Of a stretch of 32,209 bases of DNA, positions 8,041 to 15,914 are shown in pieces. The notes beneath the pieces are model-generated. The model saw only the letters and a list, made by a program, of their open reading frames with translations. It had not been told where the DNA came from and did not search any database. Location: IMG/VR virus record IMGVR_UViG_3300028025_002258, positions 1 to 32,209 of that record; one strand, written 5' to 3'. The stretch is from a virus. The position numbers were made by a program, and so were the translations under genes. How positions within the stretch are numbered: position 1 is the first letter of the stretch; every line of letters begins with the position of its first letter.

Positions 8041-8481
8041 TTAAATTGGTTTTGCTTTTACTACATCTAGACCTGCAGCAATCAAGAGTTCTAGTCCTGA
8101 TCTATCTCTGTAGTCTTCGATGTATACAAATGTAGTGATTCCGCTTTGAATTATCAACTTAGCACAATGTACACAGCATGCATGAGTACAGTACATAGTT
8201 GCTCCATCTGTACTTATAGGACTCTTACATGCTTTAGTTATTGCATTTGATTCTGCATGTAGTACATATTCAAAGGTTACATTGTTTGCTTCACATACAT
8301 TAGGAAACCCTGAAGGTGTGCCATTATAACCAAAGGAGATAATGTTACCAGCTTTTACAATTAAACATCCTACCTGGAGTCTCTCACAGTAGGATTCTTG
8401 AGAAATCCTTAAAGTTAAATCTAAGTACAAAGTAGCTTTATCTCCTACTATTGCGTTGTAAATGATTGGTATTTTATGCAT
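8041..8481 (-). CDS. dCMP deaminase family protein
   Basis: A 146-residue zinc-dependent deaminase. HAES (H75, E77) is the metal and catalytic motif, and CTHACCVHCAKLI (C103, C106) is the second zinc half-site. GYNGTPSGF at 51-59 is typical of deoxycytidylate deaminases. It would convert dCMP to dUMP in the cytoplasm, feeding the thymidylate synthase encoded at 27388-28422. The usual proline before the first zinc cysteine is replaced by another cysteine (C102). The start overlaps the end of the upstream nuclease-like gene by 8 bases, implying coupled translation. Confidence 0.85.
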   Translation of the reverse strand: MHKIPIIYNAIVGDKATLYLDLTLRISQESYCERLQVGCLIVKAGNIISFGYNGTPSGFPNVCEANNVTFEYVLHAESNAITKACKSPISTDGATMYCTHACCVHCAKLIIQSGITTFVYIEDYRDRSGLELLIAAGLDVVKAKPI

Positions 8482-8935
8482 TGTCTTTGTTTATCAGGAA
8501 TTCTTCGGGAGTAATAAATCTACAGGATTCTTTAGGCACTCGGTAAAAAAAATCTGTTCCAGACCTTTCTCTTGTACTAATGTCTAATACCTCAAAGTAA
8601 TCAGTATTGTAAATTTTATCGGATCTAATCATCAATGCTCCATAAGTCTTACTACTTATAATAGTGTAGAAAAAGTAATGGTCTTTATGGAACTTCTTCT
8701 TTCTTTCTAGGAAAGAGACTGTACTGAAAGGAAAATCCCTTTCAGAAGTAAAACTAGTGTTCTTCATCTCTACTTCAAAGTGTTCAGTATTACCGTTTTT
8801 GGTTGCTACTATATCTATTTTGTAGTCCTCTTTTTCTTTAGGTTCTACTATCCACCCATGATGAACTAGGAAGTCTACTAAAAGTTTTCTTCCTAGTTGA
8901 TCATACTTATCATATTGACTCTGAACAAATTCCAT
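8474..8935 (-). CDS. PD-(D/E)XK nuclease-like protein
   Basis: A 153-residue protein. The order GWIVEPK, YKIDIVATKNG (D41) and HFEVEMKN (E56, K58) fits the D...ExK core of the PD-(D/E)XK fold used by restriction enzymes, Holliday-junction resolvases and repair nucleases. The N-terminal helix LGRKLLVDFLVHHG before the core also fits. This is a small single-domain member. A role in recombination or DNA processing is likely from its neighbours (a RecE-like exonuclease one gene away), but the substrate cannot be told. It overlaps the dCMP deaminase start by 8 bases. Confidence 0.6.
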   Translation of the reverse strand: MEFVQSQYDKYDQLGRKLLVDFLVHHGWIVEPKEKEDYKIDIVATKNGNTEHFEVEMKNTSFTSERDFPFSTVSFLERKKKFHKDHYFFYTIISSKTYGALMIRSDKIYNTDYFEVLDISTRERSGTDFFYRVPKESCRFITPEEFLINKDNA

Positions 8936-8938
8936 TGA

Positions 8939-9403
8939 TTACGTTAAATAATCTTCAAATCTATAAATTTCTTTTGTTATATCCATATCTATTTCATTAA
9001 ATTTTGTATTTCTATGGAATAACGATTTATAGTCTTCAGACATTTCGTGGAATCTGTTTTGCTTAAACATCTCTATATCCCTTCTGTACATAGAATTAGG
9101 TTTAAAGACAAACATTAGTTTATCATCAACCTCATAATAGTCGTAGAAAGAATCAAAGCTGGTGATCTTTTTTTGAAATTCTTCAAAGGCACTCGGATCT
9201 GTAGGTTTAAATAGATAGAATAGACAGTATTGATACTTAGACTTATAACCGTAGTCGTCTATATAAACATTGACTAACCCAAAGTTTACTAATACACGTA
9301 AAGATTCATCACCCCTTGCTGTAAATATCATGGGGCTTAGAAACTTAGTAGTGTTATTTAAATTCAGGTCAATCATTTTACTGCTATACAATTCTGATTC
9401 CAT
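8939..9403 (-). CDS. Hypothetical protein
   Basis: A protein of about 154 residues, rich in F, Y, D and K, with no recognised motif. The frame runs up to 9448, but an ATG there would overlap the exonuclease gene by 65 bases. The ATG at 9403 (MESELYSS) overlaps by 20, and the ATG at 9376 (MIDLNLNN) leaves a 7-base gap with an A-rich leader. Either of the last two is likely. It sits between two nuclease-like genes and ends 3 bases before the start of the second. Aromatic-rich segments (YQYCLFYLFKP, DSFYDYYEV) suggest a compact soluble fold. Confidence 0.65.
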   Translation of the reverse strand: MESELYSSKMIDLNLNNTTKFLSPMIFTARGDESLRVLVNFGLVNVYIDDYGYKSKYQYCLFYLFKPTDPSAFEEFQKKITSFDSFYDYYEVDDKLMFVFKPNSMYRRDIEMFKQNRFHEMSEDYKSLFHRNTKFNEIDMDITKEIYRFEDYLT

Positions 9404-10352
9404 TGTTTTGATAGTCCTCTCTAGTATAGTTCCACAAATCACTATCAATATGCCAACGAAGGCGTTCTAAGGCTTGGTGAAAGCCCTCATAACTCTTACC
9501 TTGATATACGCCTCCTTCTTTACCTACTGCCATTGCTTCGTCAGATAGTTCATAGATAAGGGGACTGCCAGGAAATTTTTGGCTTTCTACTAAGAACCTA
9601 AAGTTCTTAACAGTTAAACCTTCTCCATAGATACTTAAGTCTGACTGCTTTAAAGCTTCTGTATAGAATGCTCCCTGAAGATCATAACGATACTTCATAA
9701 GAGTCTCTGTCCAATAGTTCAAAGAAGTTGTAGTAGTCTTTAAGTCGATAGGATATAAAAACTTATTGTCTACGTCTACAACTACCAAGTCTAAAAGAGC
9801 CTTACACTCAAATCCCAAGTACTCAAAAGTAAGAGCCTGTTGTGTAAAGATTTTATATTGGTCATTGCCTAAGATAAACTTAGAACTAAAGGGATGATTC
9901 TTAAGAGATTCTACCAGATTATAGATTGTAGCTAATTGTGCTGGAGAAATTACTTTTCTTCCATCGGCTTCAATTAGGTGATCATAATAAGCTTTACCTT
10001 CTTTCTCGAATCTTTCTCTTACTTTAGGGAGAGTATCTCTTTTAAACCCTACAGTCTCATATGCGATTTGTTCTGCATTGGAATCATGTCTATTGATGAA
10101 TAGGTTCCATACAAAGTCTCCCATCTGAGCTGTTGGTCTTTCTACTGTACTGATTAGAAATTCTTCTTGGAAGACTTCTTCTCCTTGTGTAATAATTAAG
10201 TCTACTCCATCTCCTATCAATGTTACGTCTGCTGGTTCTTCTGTGTCAGACTTAGGATCGTAATTAAAGTATAGGTTAGGATGTTGTAGGATCTTTTTAA
10301 GTCTACTTTGACTTACTGCTGTATTGCTTAGGTAATCTTGATTTAAAATCAT
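9384..10352 (-). CDS. RecE/Cas4-like PD-(D/E)XK exonuclease
   Basis: A 322-residue protein. The active-site block is ALLDLVVVD (D188) followed by YPIDLKTT (D203, K205), then RYDLQGAFY (Q226, Y230), the D...D-x-K...Q-x-x-x-Y set of RecB/exonuclease VIII-type 5'-3' exonucleases. The N-terminal SQSRLKKILQHPNLYFNY resembles the helical start of exonuclease VIII. It would resect double-stranded ends to give 3' single strands for annealing, working with the Sak4-like ATPase and SSB encoded further upstream in the block. The leader directly before ATG is GAGAAAAAGAA, preceded by the two-hairpin element at 10392-10497. Confidence 0.8.
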   Translation of the reverse strand: MILNQDYLSNTAVSQSRLKKILQHPNLYFNYDPKSDTEEPADVTLIGDGVDLIITQGEEVFQEEFLISTVERPTAQMGDFVWNLFINRHDSNAEQIAYETVGFKRDTLPKVRERFEKEGKAYYDHLIEADGRKVISPAQLATIYNLVESLKNHPFSSKFILGNDQYKIFTQQALTFEYLGFECKALLDLVVVDVDNKFLYPIDLKTTTTSLNYWTETLMKYRYDLQGAFYTEALKQSDLSIYGEGLTVKNFRFLVESQKFPGSPLIYELSDEAMAVGKEGGVYQGKSYEGFHQALERLRWHIDSDLWNYTREDYQNNGIRIV

Positions 10353-10391
10353 TTCTTTTTCTCAATTGATATGGTTAAAACAAACCAAAGA

Positions 10392-10497
10392 AAGCATAAG
10401 TGTATGTTAAAGTTATATAACGAGGATGTACGACTTATGCTTATTGTTGGTATTAAATAAAAGAACCAATAAGGATAACCTCGTTGTCCTCTGGTTC
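10392..10497 (-). ncRNA. Two hairpins with complementary loops (putative kissing-loop leader RNA)
   Basis: The element lies in the 156-base gap between two - strand genes. In the - strand order, hairpin 1 pairs 10492-10497 with 10463-10468 (GAACCA/TGGTTC) and 10487-10490 with 10472-10475 (AGGA/TCCT), with an 11-base loop. Hairpin 2 pairs 10433-10442 with 10392-10401 (AAGCATAAGT/ACTTATGCTT, 10 perfect bp), continued by TAC/GTA. The loop of hairpin 1 holds AACGAGG and that of hairpin 2 holds CCTCGTT, exact complements (10479-10485 and 10419-10425). ACCAA at 10465-10469 can instead pair with TTGGT at 10447-10451, giving an alternative fold. Hairpin 2 is followed by a T-rich run, so it may also end transcription. 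Strand and function are inferred. Confidence 0.5.
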
Positions 10498-10508
10498 CAT
10501 AAAAAAAG

Positions 10509-10832
10509 TTACTTAGTTGGAATTTCATGGCTTCTATCATCATATTGAGACTTTTCTCTCATTATGTACGAGAGAAACATAGCATTACACATAACATGTC
10601 CTAGGTGATCTATTCCTGATTCAGGGTCTTTGTCTTCACCTTCTAGGAAAGCAAACATATGTCTAAGCAAACTTTCACTTACTTCAGAAACTGGCATACC
10701 TTTACACCAGTTCCATTTAGCGTACTTTTCTGCACCAAACTCAAGGACTTCTACCATAGACTCTAGAGATTTAAAATCTACTAAAGACCATTTCTTCTTT
10801 CCTGAGTTATAACGTAAAGCCTGTTCAGTCAT
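10509..10832 (-). CDS. DUF5664 dATP/dGTP diphosphohydrolase-like protein (MazG-type all-alpha)
   Basis: A 107-residue protein with the family opening RYNSGKKKWSLVDF, then EVLEFGAEKYAKWNW, and the helical metal/nucleotide region ESLLRHMFAFLEGEDKD, SGIDHLGHVMCNAMF. These match the N-terminal dATP/dGTP diphosphohydrolase domain (DUF5664), an all-alpha pyrophosphohydrolase related to MazG and to the MazZ enzymes of 2-aminoadenine phages. It would cleave dNTPs to dNMP plus pyrophosphate. Two bases separate it from the upstream gene. No PurZ is visible in the window, so a Z-genome cannot be claimed. Confidence 0.7.
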   Translation of the reverse strand: MTEQALRYNSGKKKWSLVDFKSLESMVEVLEFGAEKYAKWNWCKGMPVSEVSESLLRHMFAFLEGEDKDPESGIDHLGHVMCNAMFLSYIMREKSQYDDRSHEIPTK

Positions 10833-10834
10833 GA

Positions 10835-11101
10835 TTAACGCATTAAAGCACCTGTAGTAGTTTTAGGAGTAACATCTACTGGTTTTACAGTTAAGACAAC
10901 TCTTCCAAACTTCATTGAAGATAGTTCAGTAACTACACAAGTTACTCCATTGCAGTTAACAAGAGTACCTAATTGAATACTTTCGCTTGATTCATGGTCA
11001 TTGTAGGTAACAATGTTGTCACCATAGTGATAGTCGACATCAGGTAAGCCCACGGCTTCCACTTTGTCTGTTTCTGTTCTTGGTTCTATTATATATAACA
11101 T
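10835..11101 (-). CDS. Hypothetical protein
   Basis: An 88-residue protein that is probably beta-rich (VNCNGVTCVVTELSS, GRVVLTVKPVDV). No motif is recognised. The first residues MLYIIEPRTETDK and the segment HESSESIQLGTLV suggest a small SH3- or barrel-like domain, but this is only an impression. The leader is AATTAAACTAAATTT, the A-rich type shared by the neighbouring genes. It lies 13 bases downstream of the NinB-like gene and ends 2 bases before the DUF5664 gene. Confidence 0.65.
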   Translation of the reverse strand: MLYIIEPRTETDKVEAVGLPDVDYHYGDNIVTYNDHESSESIQLGTLVNCNGVTCVVTELSSMKFGRVVLTVKPVDVTPKTTTGALMR

Positions 11102-11114
11102 AAATTTAGTTTAA

Positions 11115-11552
11115 TTAATTTAATTCAGGTACAGGCACTCCTAGAGTATCTGTTGCAAAGTTAATTACTTGCTTAATAAATTCATTGACTTCTTCCTTTT
11201 TTCCTTTAGAAAGTGAAAGGGGTGTTTTGATAAATTGACCTTGAAACATAATTTCCTCGTAGAAGAACTTATCCTTAAGATAAGTAACTATCTCTTCTTT
11301 AGTGTATACTTCACCTGTAAGGGACTCAAATCCTCCTCGGATGATAGGTACTAGGGTACTGTAGAAATAAGCTAACTGAGGGTTTGTTTTCTTAGAATCT
11401 ATTCTTGTTAAACAAACTTCTACATCCACCGAAGGATCGCCTTTCATCAATTCTCTAAAATAGGCTTGCATCAATTCCCTATCCCCTTTAAGATGGACAG
11501 TTCCATCTATGTTAAGGGATAGGGTAGCTGGCATGTAAATACGATTAATCAT
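11115..11552 (-). CDS. NinB-like recombination protein (tentative)
   Basis: A 145-residue protein. The segment KTNPQLAYFYSTLVPIIRGG, followed by YTKEEIVTYLKDKFFYEEI and a C-terminal EEVNEFIKQVINFATDTLGV, resembles the layout of lambda NinB (Orf). Those proteins start helices with a QxxxFxxxL motif and end in a helical bundle, and they help load annealing proteins on SSB-coated DNA. The resemblance is by eye and not strong. The nearby NinG-like nuclease, Sak4-like ATPase and exonuclease make a recombination role reasonable. The stop overlaps nothing; the start overlaps the upstream gene by 8 bases. Confidence 0.5.
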   Translation of the reverse strand: MINRIYMPATLSLNIDGTVHLKGDRELMQAYFRELMKGDPSVDVEVCLTRIDSKKTNPQLAYFYSTLVPIIRGGFESLTGEVYTKEEIVTYLKDKFFYEEIMFQGQFIKTPLSLSKGKKEEVNEFIKQVINFATDTLGVPVPELN

Positions 11553-11805
11553 TTTTAACTCCTTTTTCTAATTCTTCTAATAAAGTAAATGCTAACTCCT
11601 CGTCTTCTTCTATTTGGTCACTTGCATTTCTCTTCTGCAAATATCCGTCTAGAATCTTAACAAAGTAAGCATTTTTTGCTTTTGCTTCATTAATCGCTTT
11701 TCTTAAGTCTGGATTAACAAACTCACGAATAAACTGATACTGAGTGTTAATTGCTCTAGCAAGGACATAAGTTCTTCTTACTTCCTTTAATTGATCATCT
11801 GTCAT
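11545..11805 (-). CDS. Small helical protein, unknown function
   Basis: An 86-residue protein, almost wholly helical and charged (YQFIREFVNPDLRKAINEAK, DEELAFTLLEELEKG). It has no cysteine or membrane segment. It is joined by overlaps on both sides: its ATG shares a base with the TAA of the upstream gene (TAATG) and its end overlaps the NinB-like start by 8 bases. This coupling implies matched expression with the recombination genes. The function is unknown. Confidence 0.65.
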   Translation of the reverse strand: MTDDQLKEVRRTYVLARAINTQYQFIREFVNPDLRKAINEAKAKNAYFVKILDGYLQKRNASDQIEEDEELAFTLLEELEKGVKND

Positions 11806-12350
11806 TATTCTGCTGCGTAACCAAAGAATACATACTGCCCATCACATTCATCCTTGCTCTTCTTGTATTCAATCTTAGCAACTTGAGTCTTGCCTTCAAC
11901 CAATCGCTTAACAATGTTTACTGTAGTACCAATCTTAGTACGTTCTGTATAGGTTCTAGCCATCTTAATTGCTTCTGTTTGTAAGATATGACTAGCTACT
12001 ACTCTATCCTGTACTCTAACTTCGTATCTAGTTTCCCAAACTCTCTTACCTACTTGTGGATCTACTTCTACTTGGCTTTTAATCTTGTTAGAGTTTCCTT
12101 TAGGTTCTTTGATACAGATTGCCCAACAGTCTCTTTTGCCTAGGTAATCATACGAATCATCTATAAACTCTCTCAACTCTTTCTTTGAGGCTTGATACTT
12201 TTTAGTTGCGTCTACAAAGTTTGGAGTTGTACTAATTGTTCCGTTGTACGGATCATTGCCACACTCATCAATAGCTTCTTCTACTAATGCAGTGTACCCT
12301 TCTGACATAGAAGGGGCTGTTACTCTGTTGTAAAATGTTGTTGCTCCCAT
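11805..12350 (-). CDS. Conserved phage protein (MGATTF family), unknown function
   Basis: A 181-residue protein. The opening MGATTF, then AIDECGNDPYNGTISTT, is a pattern I recognise from many phage proteins of unknown function (GATTF...A...E.G...Y.GTI). The C-terminal half is basic and beta-rich (WETRYEVRVQDRVVASH, GTTVNIVKRLVEGKTQVAKI). No catalytic motif is evident. The start at 12350 has a striking A-rich leader (TTAAAAATTAAAAATT). It lies 29 bases downstream of the DNA polymerase, consistent with a replication-associated role, which is inference. Confidence 0.7.
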   Translation of the reverse strand: MGATTFYNRVTAPSMSEGYTALVEEAIDECGNDPYNGTISTTPNFVDATKKYQASKKELREFIDDSYDYLGKRDCWAICIKEPKGNSNKIKSQVEVDPQVGKRVWETRYEVRVQDRVVASHILQTEAIKMARTYTERTKIGTTVNIVKRLVEGKTQVAKIEYKKSKDECDGQYVFFGYAAE

Positions 12351-12379
12351 AATTTTTAATTTTTAATTTTAGTTTAGTT

Positions 12380-14350
12380 TTATTTACTCCAATACGGTGA
12401 TATACAGGGATCTGCTTTAAGAGGAACTCTCTTACAAAACTTAGCACCTGAATCTACCATTGCTTTTTCTAATTGTGCAGCAGCTTGTTGCGCAATTGCT
12501 TCTGGTGTTTCTACCAGAATCTCGTCATGAATGACATTAATAATTTTAACTTTAAATAAAAGATCGTTAGGCACTAAGTACTTAGACCAGAAATACACAC
12601 AAGCTAACTTGGTAATCTCTGCGGATTCACCTTGTATAGGGTAGTTCAATGACATTCTTTCTATGTCACCTCTTTTTCTAAAAAACTTAGAGACTTTGTC
12701 TTTCATGCTAGTTGCTGTAGGAGTGTTAGAGTTTTTAATCTTCTTATACTTATCCCAGAAATCCCTATCCATTTCGTTTTTAAGCTTTGTAAACTCATCA
12801 TAGTAGTCTACATAAGATTTTTTACCTGTAATAGGGGAGATTAATACATAACCGTTTTCAACTCCAAACTTCTTGGCTTCATCAAAGTATGCTTTCAATC
12901 CAGGAAATGCAAAGAAATAGGCTTCATAAATCTTATTGCCTTGTTCTACACTAAGTCCTAGTTGATCTGCTATACCTATACCTGAGCCACCGTAGTTAAT
13001 TGCAAAGCCTGCTACCTTAGCTGACTGTCTTTTCTCTTTGTGTTTCTTTTTAATCTCGTTTAAGTCTAAGCCATCTAACTCTTCATACATCTTAGAGGCA
13101 ACGAATGAGTGCATATCACCCAAATCTTTATCATAGAACTCAAGTAAATTATCATCCAAACACTTATTTACTAGTACAATCTGTTCTTGACCTGTATAGT
13201 CACAGCCTACTAGTGTATTTCCTTCTTCTGCTACAAAACAACTACGTGTTTCTTCATCAGAGGGAATGTTTTGAAAGTTAAAATTCTTGGTTGTTCCTGA
13301 CTTACCTCCACTAGATAAGCGACCTGTGTTCATTAACTGTTTAAACTGAGTGTGTATTCTACCGCTTATAGGGTTAATTTGTTCAATCCAGTTGTAACCA
13401 TAGGTGCCTATGTCTTTCTGTGCTTCTTTAAAGGAAAGATAAGTTTTAATGATAGGGTACTTGTCTGCAAATTTTCCTAGATGATTTGCTTCTATTGTAT
13501 GCTTCTTGACTCCCTTCTCAACTACAGTAGTATCTACTCCTATAGATTCAAAGAACTCTACTACCTGAGATGGTGAGTTCCAGTTAATCCTTATTTTATT
13601 TCCACTAGAGAATAAGTCTAACTGATGGTCAATGAATTGATCCATCTTATTGTTAAAGATAAACTCATTTAATTGTTTAGTTGCCTCTTCTGCTTGCTCT
13701 TGGACTTTACCAATCTTAGTAGTCCACTTGTCTACGTCTAGCTTCATACCACAATATTCTATGTAAGCTAAAACTAAGACAAAGCGATTGTCTAAATCAA
13801 TTGATACTTGAGAGCCAGCAGCAAAAAGAATTGCTTCTTGTGCAGCTTTAATAGCATGTAGGTACTTTACGTCATAAGCAGAATATTTTACAAATCCTTC
13901 TGTAAGGTTTCCTGTAATATTTTTTCTCTCTTCCTTGTCTAATGTAACTCCACAATGTAGTCTTACACAAGCAGCTAAGGAACACCTATGACTTTCTATA
14001 CCCAAACGGGATGTTTTTTCCCCTAAAAAGGTATCGTATACCTTAGTGGGTATAATTCTTTGGTGATACAGGAACTTTAAATCAAACTTTAAGTTATGAC
14101 CAATAACTCCCTTAGACTCTAAGAGAGGCTTATACTCGTTAATATCAATAGTAGTCAAGTCAACTACGTATTGATTGTCATTATCTCCTAACTGAAGAGT
14201 ATAAAGTTTACAGGTATACGCATCAAATCCAGAAGTTTCTGTATCAATGGCAACCCATTCTAGGTTTTTAAGGTAATCTAAAGATTCTTGTACTGTGCAG
14301 AGAGTTATATCAGGTAGGGAAAGGGGTTGTTTTGTTACTAAATAAATCAT
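12380..14350 (-). CDS. DNA polymerase, family A, with 3'-5' exonuclease
   Basis: A 656-residue replicative polymerase. The exonuclease domain has AIDTETSG (D36, E38), GHNLKFDLKF (D90) and YSAYDVKYLH (D160). The polymerase domain has TGRLSS (342-347), NIPS (361-364), motif A CDYTGQEQ (D384, E389), motif B with R441, K445, F449 and Y453 (RQSAKVAGFAINYG), NYPIQGESAE (569-578) and motif C VIHDE (606-610). All catalytic residues are present. F449 at the position of E. coli Pol I F762 predicts discrimination against dideoxynucleotides. There is no 5'-3' nuclease domain, as usual in phages. The ATG overlaps the TGA of the NinG-like gene (ATGA), so translation is coupled. Confidence 0.95.
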   Translation of the reverse strand: MIYLVTKQPLSLPDITLCTVQESLDYLKNLEWVAIDTETSGFDAYTCKLYTLQLGDNDNQYVVDLTTIDINEYKPLLESKGVIGHNLKFDLKFLYHQRIIPTKVYDTFLGEKTSRLGIESHRCSLAACVRLHCGVTLDKEERKNITGNLTEGFVKYSAYDVKYLHAIKAAQEAILFAAGSQVSIDLDNRFVLVLAYIEYCGMKLDVDKWTTKIGKVQEQAEEATKQLNEFIFNNKMDQFIDHQLDLFSSGNKIRINWNSPSQVVEFFESIGVDTTVVEKGVKKHTIEANHLGKFADKYPIIKTYLSFKEAQKDIGTYGYNWIEQINPISGRIHTQFKQLMNTGRLSSGGKSGTTKNFNFQNIPSDEETRSCFVAEEGNTLVGCDYTGQEQIVLVNKCLDDNLLEFYDKDLGDMHSFVASKMYEELDGLDLNEIKKKHKEKRQSAKVAGFAINYGGSGIGIADQLGLSVEQGNKIYEAYFFAFPGLKAYFDEAKKFGVENGYVLISPITGKKSYVDYYDEFTKLKNEMDRDFWDKYKKIKNSNTPTATSMKDKVSKFFRKRGDIERMSLNYPIQGESAEITKLACVYFWSKYLVPNDLLFKVKIINVIHDEILVETPEAIAQQAAAQLEKAMVDSGAKFCKRVPLKADPCISPYWSK

Positions 14351-14994
14351 TTTAATAAAGGTTCCACTATCTTGTTATAATCTTTCAATGCTTGGTGCAA
14401 CTTTTGATACTTCTCGTCTTGAGAGTAGTTTCCTTGTTCGATGTCTGTTAAACAAGTTCTATACACGTCATAGATAAGTTTTCTATCGTAGTTACTTAAT
14501 TTTAATACTTTGTTAGAAAGCTGTAGCATGTCTTCCGTAGTATCAGTTCCCCATATCTTGTTTAAAGACTTACCTAAATTCCACACGTGATGAGGAGTAT
14601 ATAGGTTACACTTAGGACAAGCGGGTAACAGATTAGTTAAATGGTAGCGAGTAGCAACTTTAGTTCTACCTACAAAGTGAGCACACTGTAAGCCCTTAGG
14701 ATCTAATGTAATCTCACAAGCATGGCATTTGTTAATGTGTGCTCCTCTTACTAGCCAAGAAGTTATTTGATCTAGTTTAGTTTGATTGATAGTCTCCTTT
14801 TCAATCTTACGTTTTAACTCTTTACGGACTTTTTGTTTGGCTTTTCTGTCTTTGACTACGCAGCCAGCACATAATCTCTTAGTTTTGTTTGCAATAGTTT
14901 TAATCTTACCACAATCTGAACAAGGCTTTTGAATTTCTTTTTGTTCAGGTACTCCTTTAACAGGGATCTTTTTTGTTGTTGTTCTCTTTAACAT
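14347..14994 (-). CDS. NinG/Rap-like zinc-binding recombination nuclease
   Basis: A 215-residue basic protein. Zinc pairs occur at C25/C28, C42/C45, C90/C93 and C126/C129. The segment LQCAHFVGRTKVATRYH, followed by TNLLPACPKCN, gives the H...N...C-x-x-CN core of the lambda NinG (Rap) family, an HNH-related fold that cuts recombination intermediates such as Holliday junctions and D-loops. The middle (46-70) is a lysine-rich helix. The ATG at 14994 is chosen; a TTG nine bases earlier is also open but unlikely. A hairpin with a T-tract lies just upstream, so this is the first gene of a segment. Confidence 0.75.
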   Translation of the reverse strand: MLKRTTTKKIPVKGVPEQKEIQKPCSDCGKIKTIANKTKRLCAGCVVKDRKAKQKVRKELKRKIEKETINQTKLDQITSWLVRGAHINKCHACEITLDPKGLQCAHFVGRTKVATRYHLTNLLPACPKCNLYTPHHVWNLGKSLNKIWGTDTTEDMLQLSNKVLKLSNYDRKLIYDVYRTCLTDIEQGNYSQDEKYQKLHQALKDYNKIVEPLLK

Positions 14995-15010
14995 ATTACA
15001 CAAATATAAT

Positions 15011-15039
15011 AAAAAGAAAAGGGGATCTTAAGACCCCCT
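15011..15039 (-). terminator. Intrinsic terminator-like hairpin before the NinG-like gene
   Basis: On the - strand, AGGGGGTC-TTAA-GATCCCCT forms an 8-bp stem with one G-U pair, followed by TTTCTTTTT. It ends the transcript that includes the DUF932 gene (stop at 15066). The + strand also has a T-run after the stem, so it may work in both directions. Only 16 bases separate the T-tract from the next ATG. Confidence 0.8.
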
Positions 15040-15065
15040 AATCTTTTTTGGCATGCAAGAGACGA

Positions 15066-15914
15066 TTACAAAGTTAACCTAGCCTCGTGTATAGGAGTGT
15101 AAGTTTCAGAAATTAATTCTAAACCTCTGTTGTTAATAGTATAAGCAGTACCGTGGATTAAAGACTCACGCTTAGCTTCAATACTCTTATGTCCCATCAT
15201 ATAGTTAGTGAAACGAGTAGTAGCATTAAACAAAGCATAGGCTGTGTTCTCATGAGTATCATACTCAGTAGTCAAAGCTGTTCTGAAGTCGTTAATACGA
15301 TTTTTACCTCTAGATGCTTCCCCATCTCCTCCAATAATGTTAATGATAAACTCATCAGTAACTGTTTCAGGGATGTAGACTTTACTTAATTCTATCAATT
15401 TCTCGATGAACTGTTCTTCTTGAGTAAGAGAATTCTGCAACTGAGAGATGATAACACCTAAACGCTCATGAGAATTCTTAGTATGTCTTACACGCTGAGA
15501 GTCTCTTAGAGCCATGTAAAAGGTATTAGCACATACAACTGTCACATTGGTTGCTCCAAAGCCCATAGGAGAGCTACCATCGTGTGATGTGAGGGCTGTT
15601 AAGAACCTTTTGTTATAAGATCCACCGATTTGTACGTCTGTAAGAGGGAACTGGTAATAAACTTTCTGTCCATTTCCCAAAAATCCGCCTCTTTCTCCGT
15701 TAATATTTACCCTAGCAGCAGCTTCAAGAAGCATATCTAAGATTTCTTCATTCTGAGTAGGAACATATTTAGATCCTACTACACCTAAGCATAAGTTGTT
15801 GTCTTCACGAAATACTCCATAAGCAGGAGTAGCTTCTCCATCAGGACCAAACAAAGGCTTCTTTGCTACAGTCCAATTTGTTCTAGATGATTCTAGCAAT
15901 TGTTGTTTATTCAT
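15066..15914 (-). CDS. DUF932 (phage/plasmid-like protein, TIGR03299 type)
   Basis: A 282-residue protein. The run AYGVFREDNNLCLGVVGSKY, VPTQNEEILDMLLEA, FLGNGQKVYYQFPL, TALTSHDGSSPMGFG and VCANTFYMALRDS is the pattern of the DUF932 family found in many phages and plasmids. No enzyme activity is established for the family; a link to DNA replication or host takeover is often guessed from context. Here it sits between a small coiled-coil gene and a terminator, in the segment with primase and uracil-DNA glycosylase. The start overlaps the upstream gene end by 4 bases. Confidence 0.85.
   Translation of the reverse strand: MNKQQLLESSRTNWTVAKKPLFGPDGEATPAYGVFREDNNLCLGVVGSKYVPTQNEEILDMLLEAAARVNINGERGGFLGNGQKVYYQFPLTDVQIGGSYNKRFLTALTSHDGSSPMGFGATNVTVVCANTFYMALRDSQRVRHTKNSHERLGVIISQLQNSLTQEEQFIEKLIELSKVYIPETVTDEFIINIIGGDGEASRGKNRINDFRTALTTEYDTHENTAYALFNATTRFTNYMMGHKSIEAKRESLIHGTAYTINNRGLELISETYTPIHEARLTL

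Noticed and set aside
10349-10543. A 64-residue - strand frame across the two-hairpin gap, ending with an ATGA overlap to the exonuclease start
   Set aside because: It begins inside the DUF5664 gene, has a composition unlike the neighbours, and covers exact inverted repeats better explained as a structured element. Not excluded completely.
10509-14350. 2-aminoadenine (Z) genome
   Set aside because: Only a DUF5664 protein and a family A polymerase are seen; the required PurZ is absent from the window.
15001-15008. TATATTTG on the - strand just before the NinG-like gene, matching the TAnnTTTG promoter element
   Set aside because: No TTG at the right distance upstream; that position holds the terminator stem. 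A start from it would give nearly no leader.
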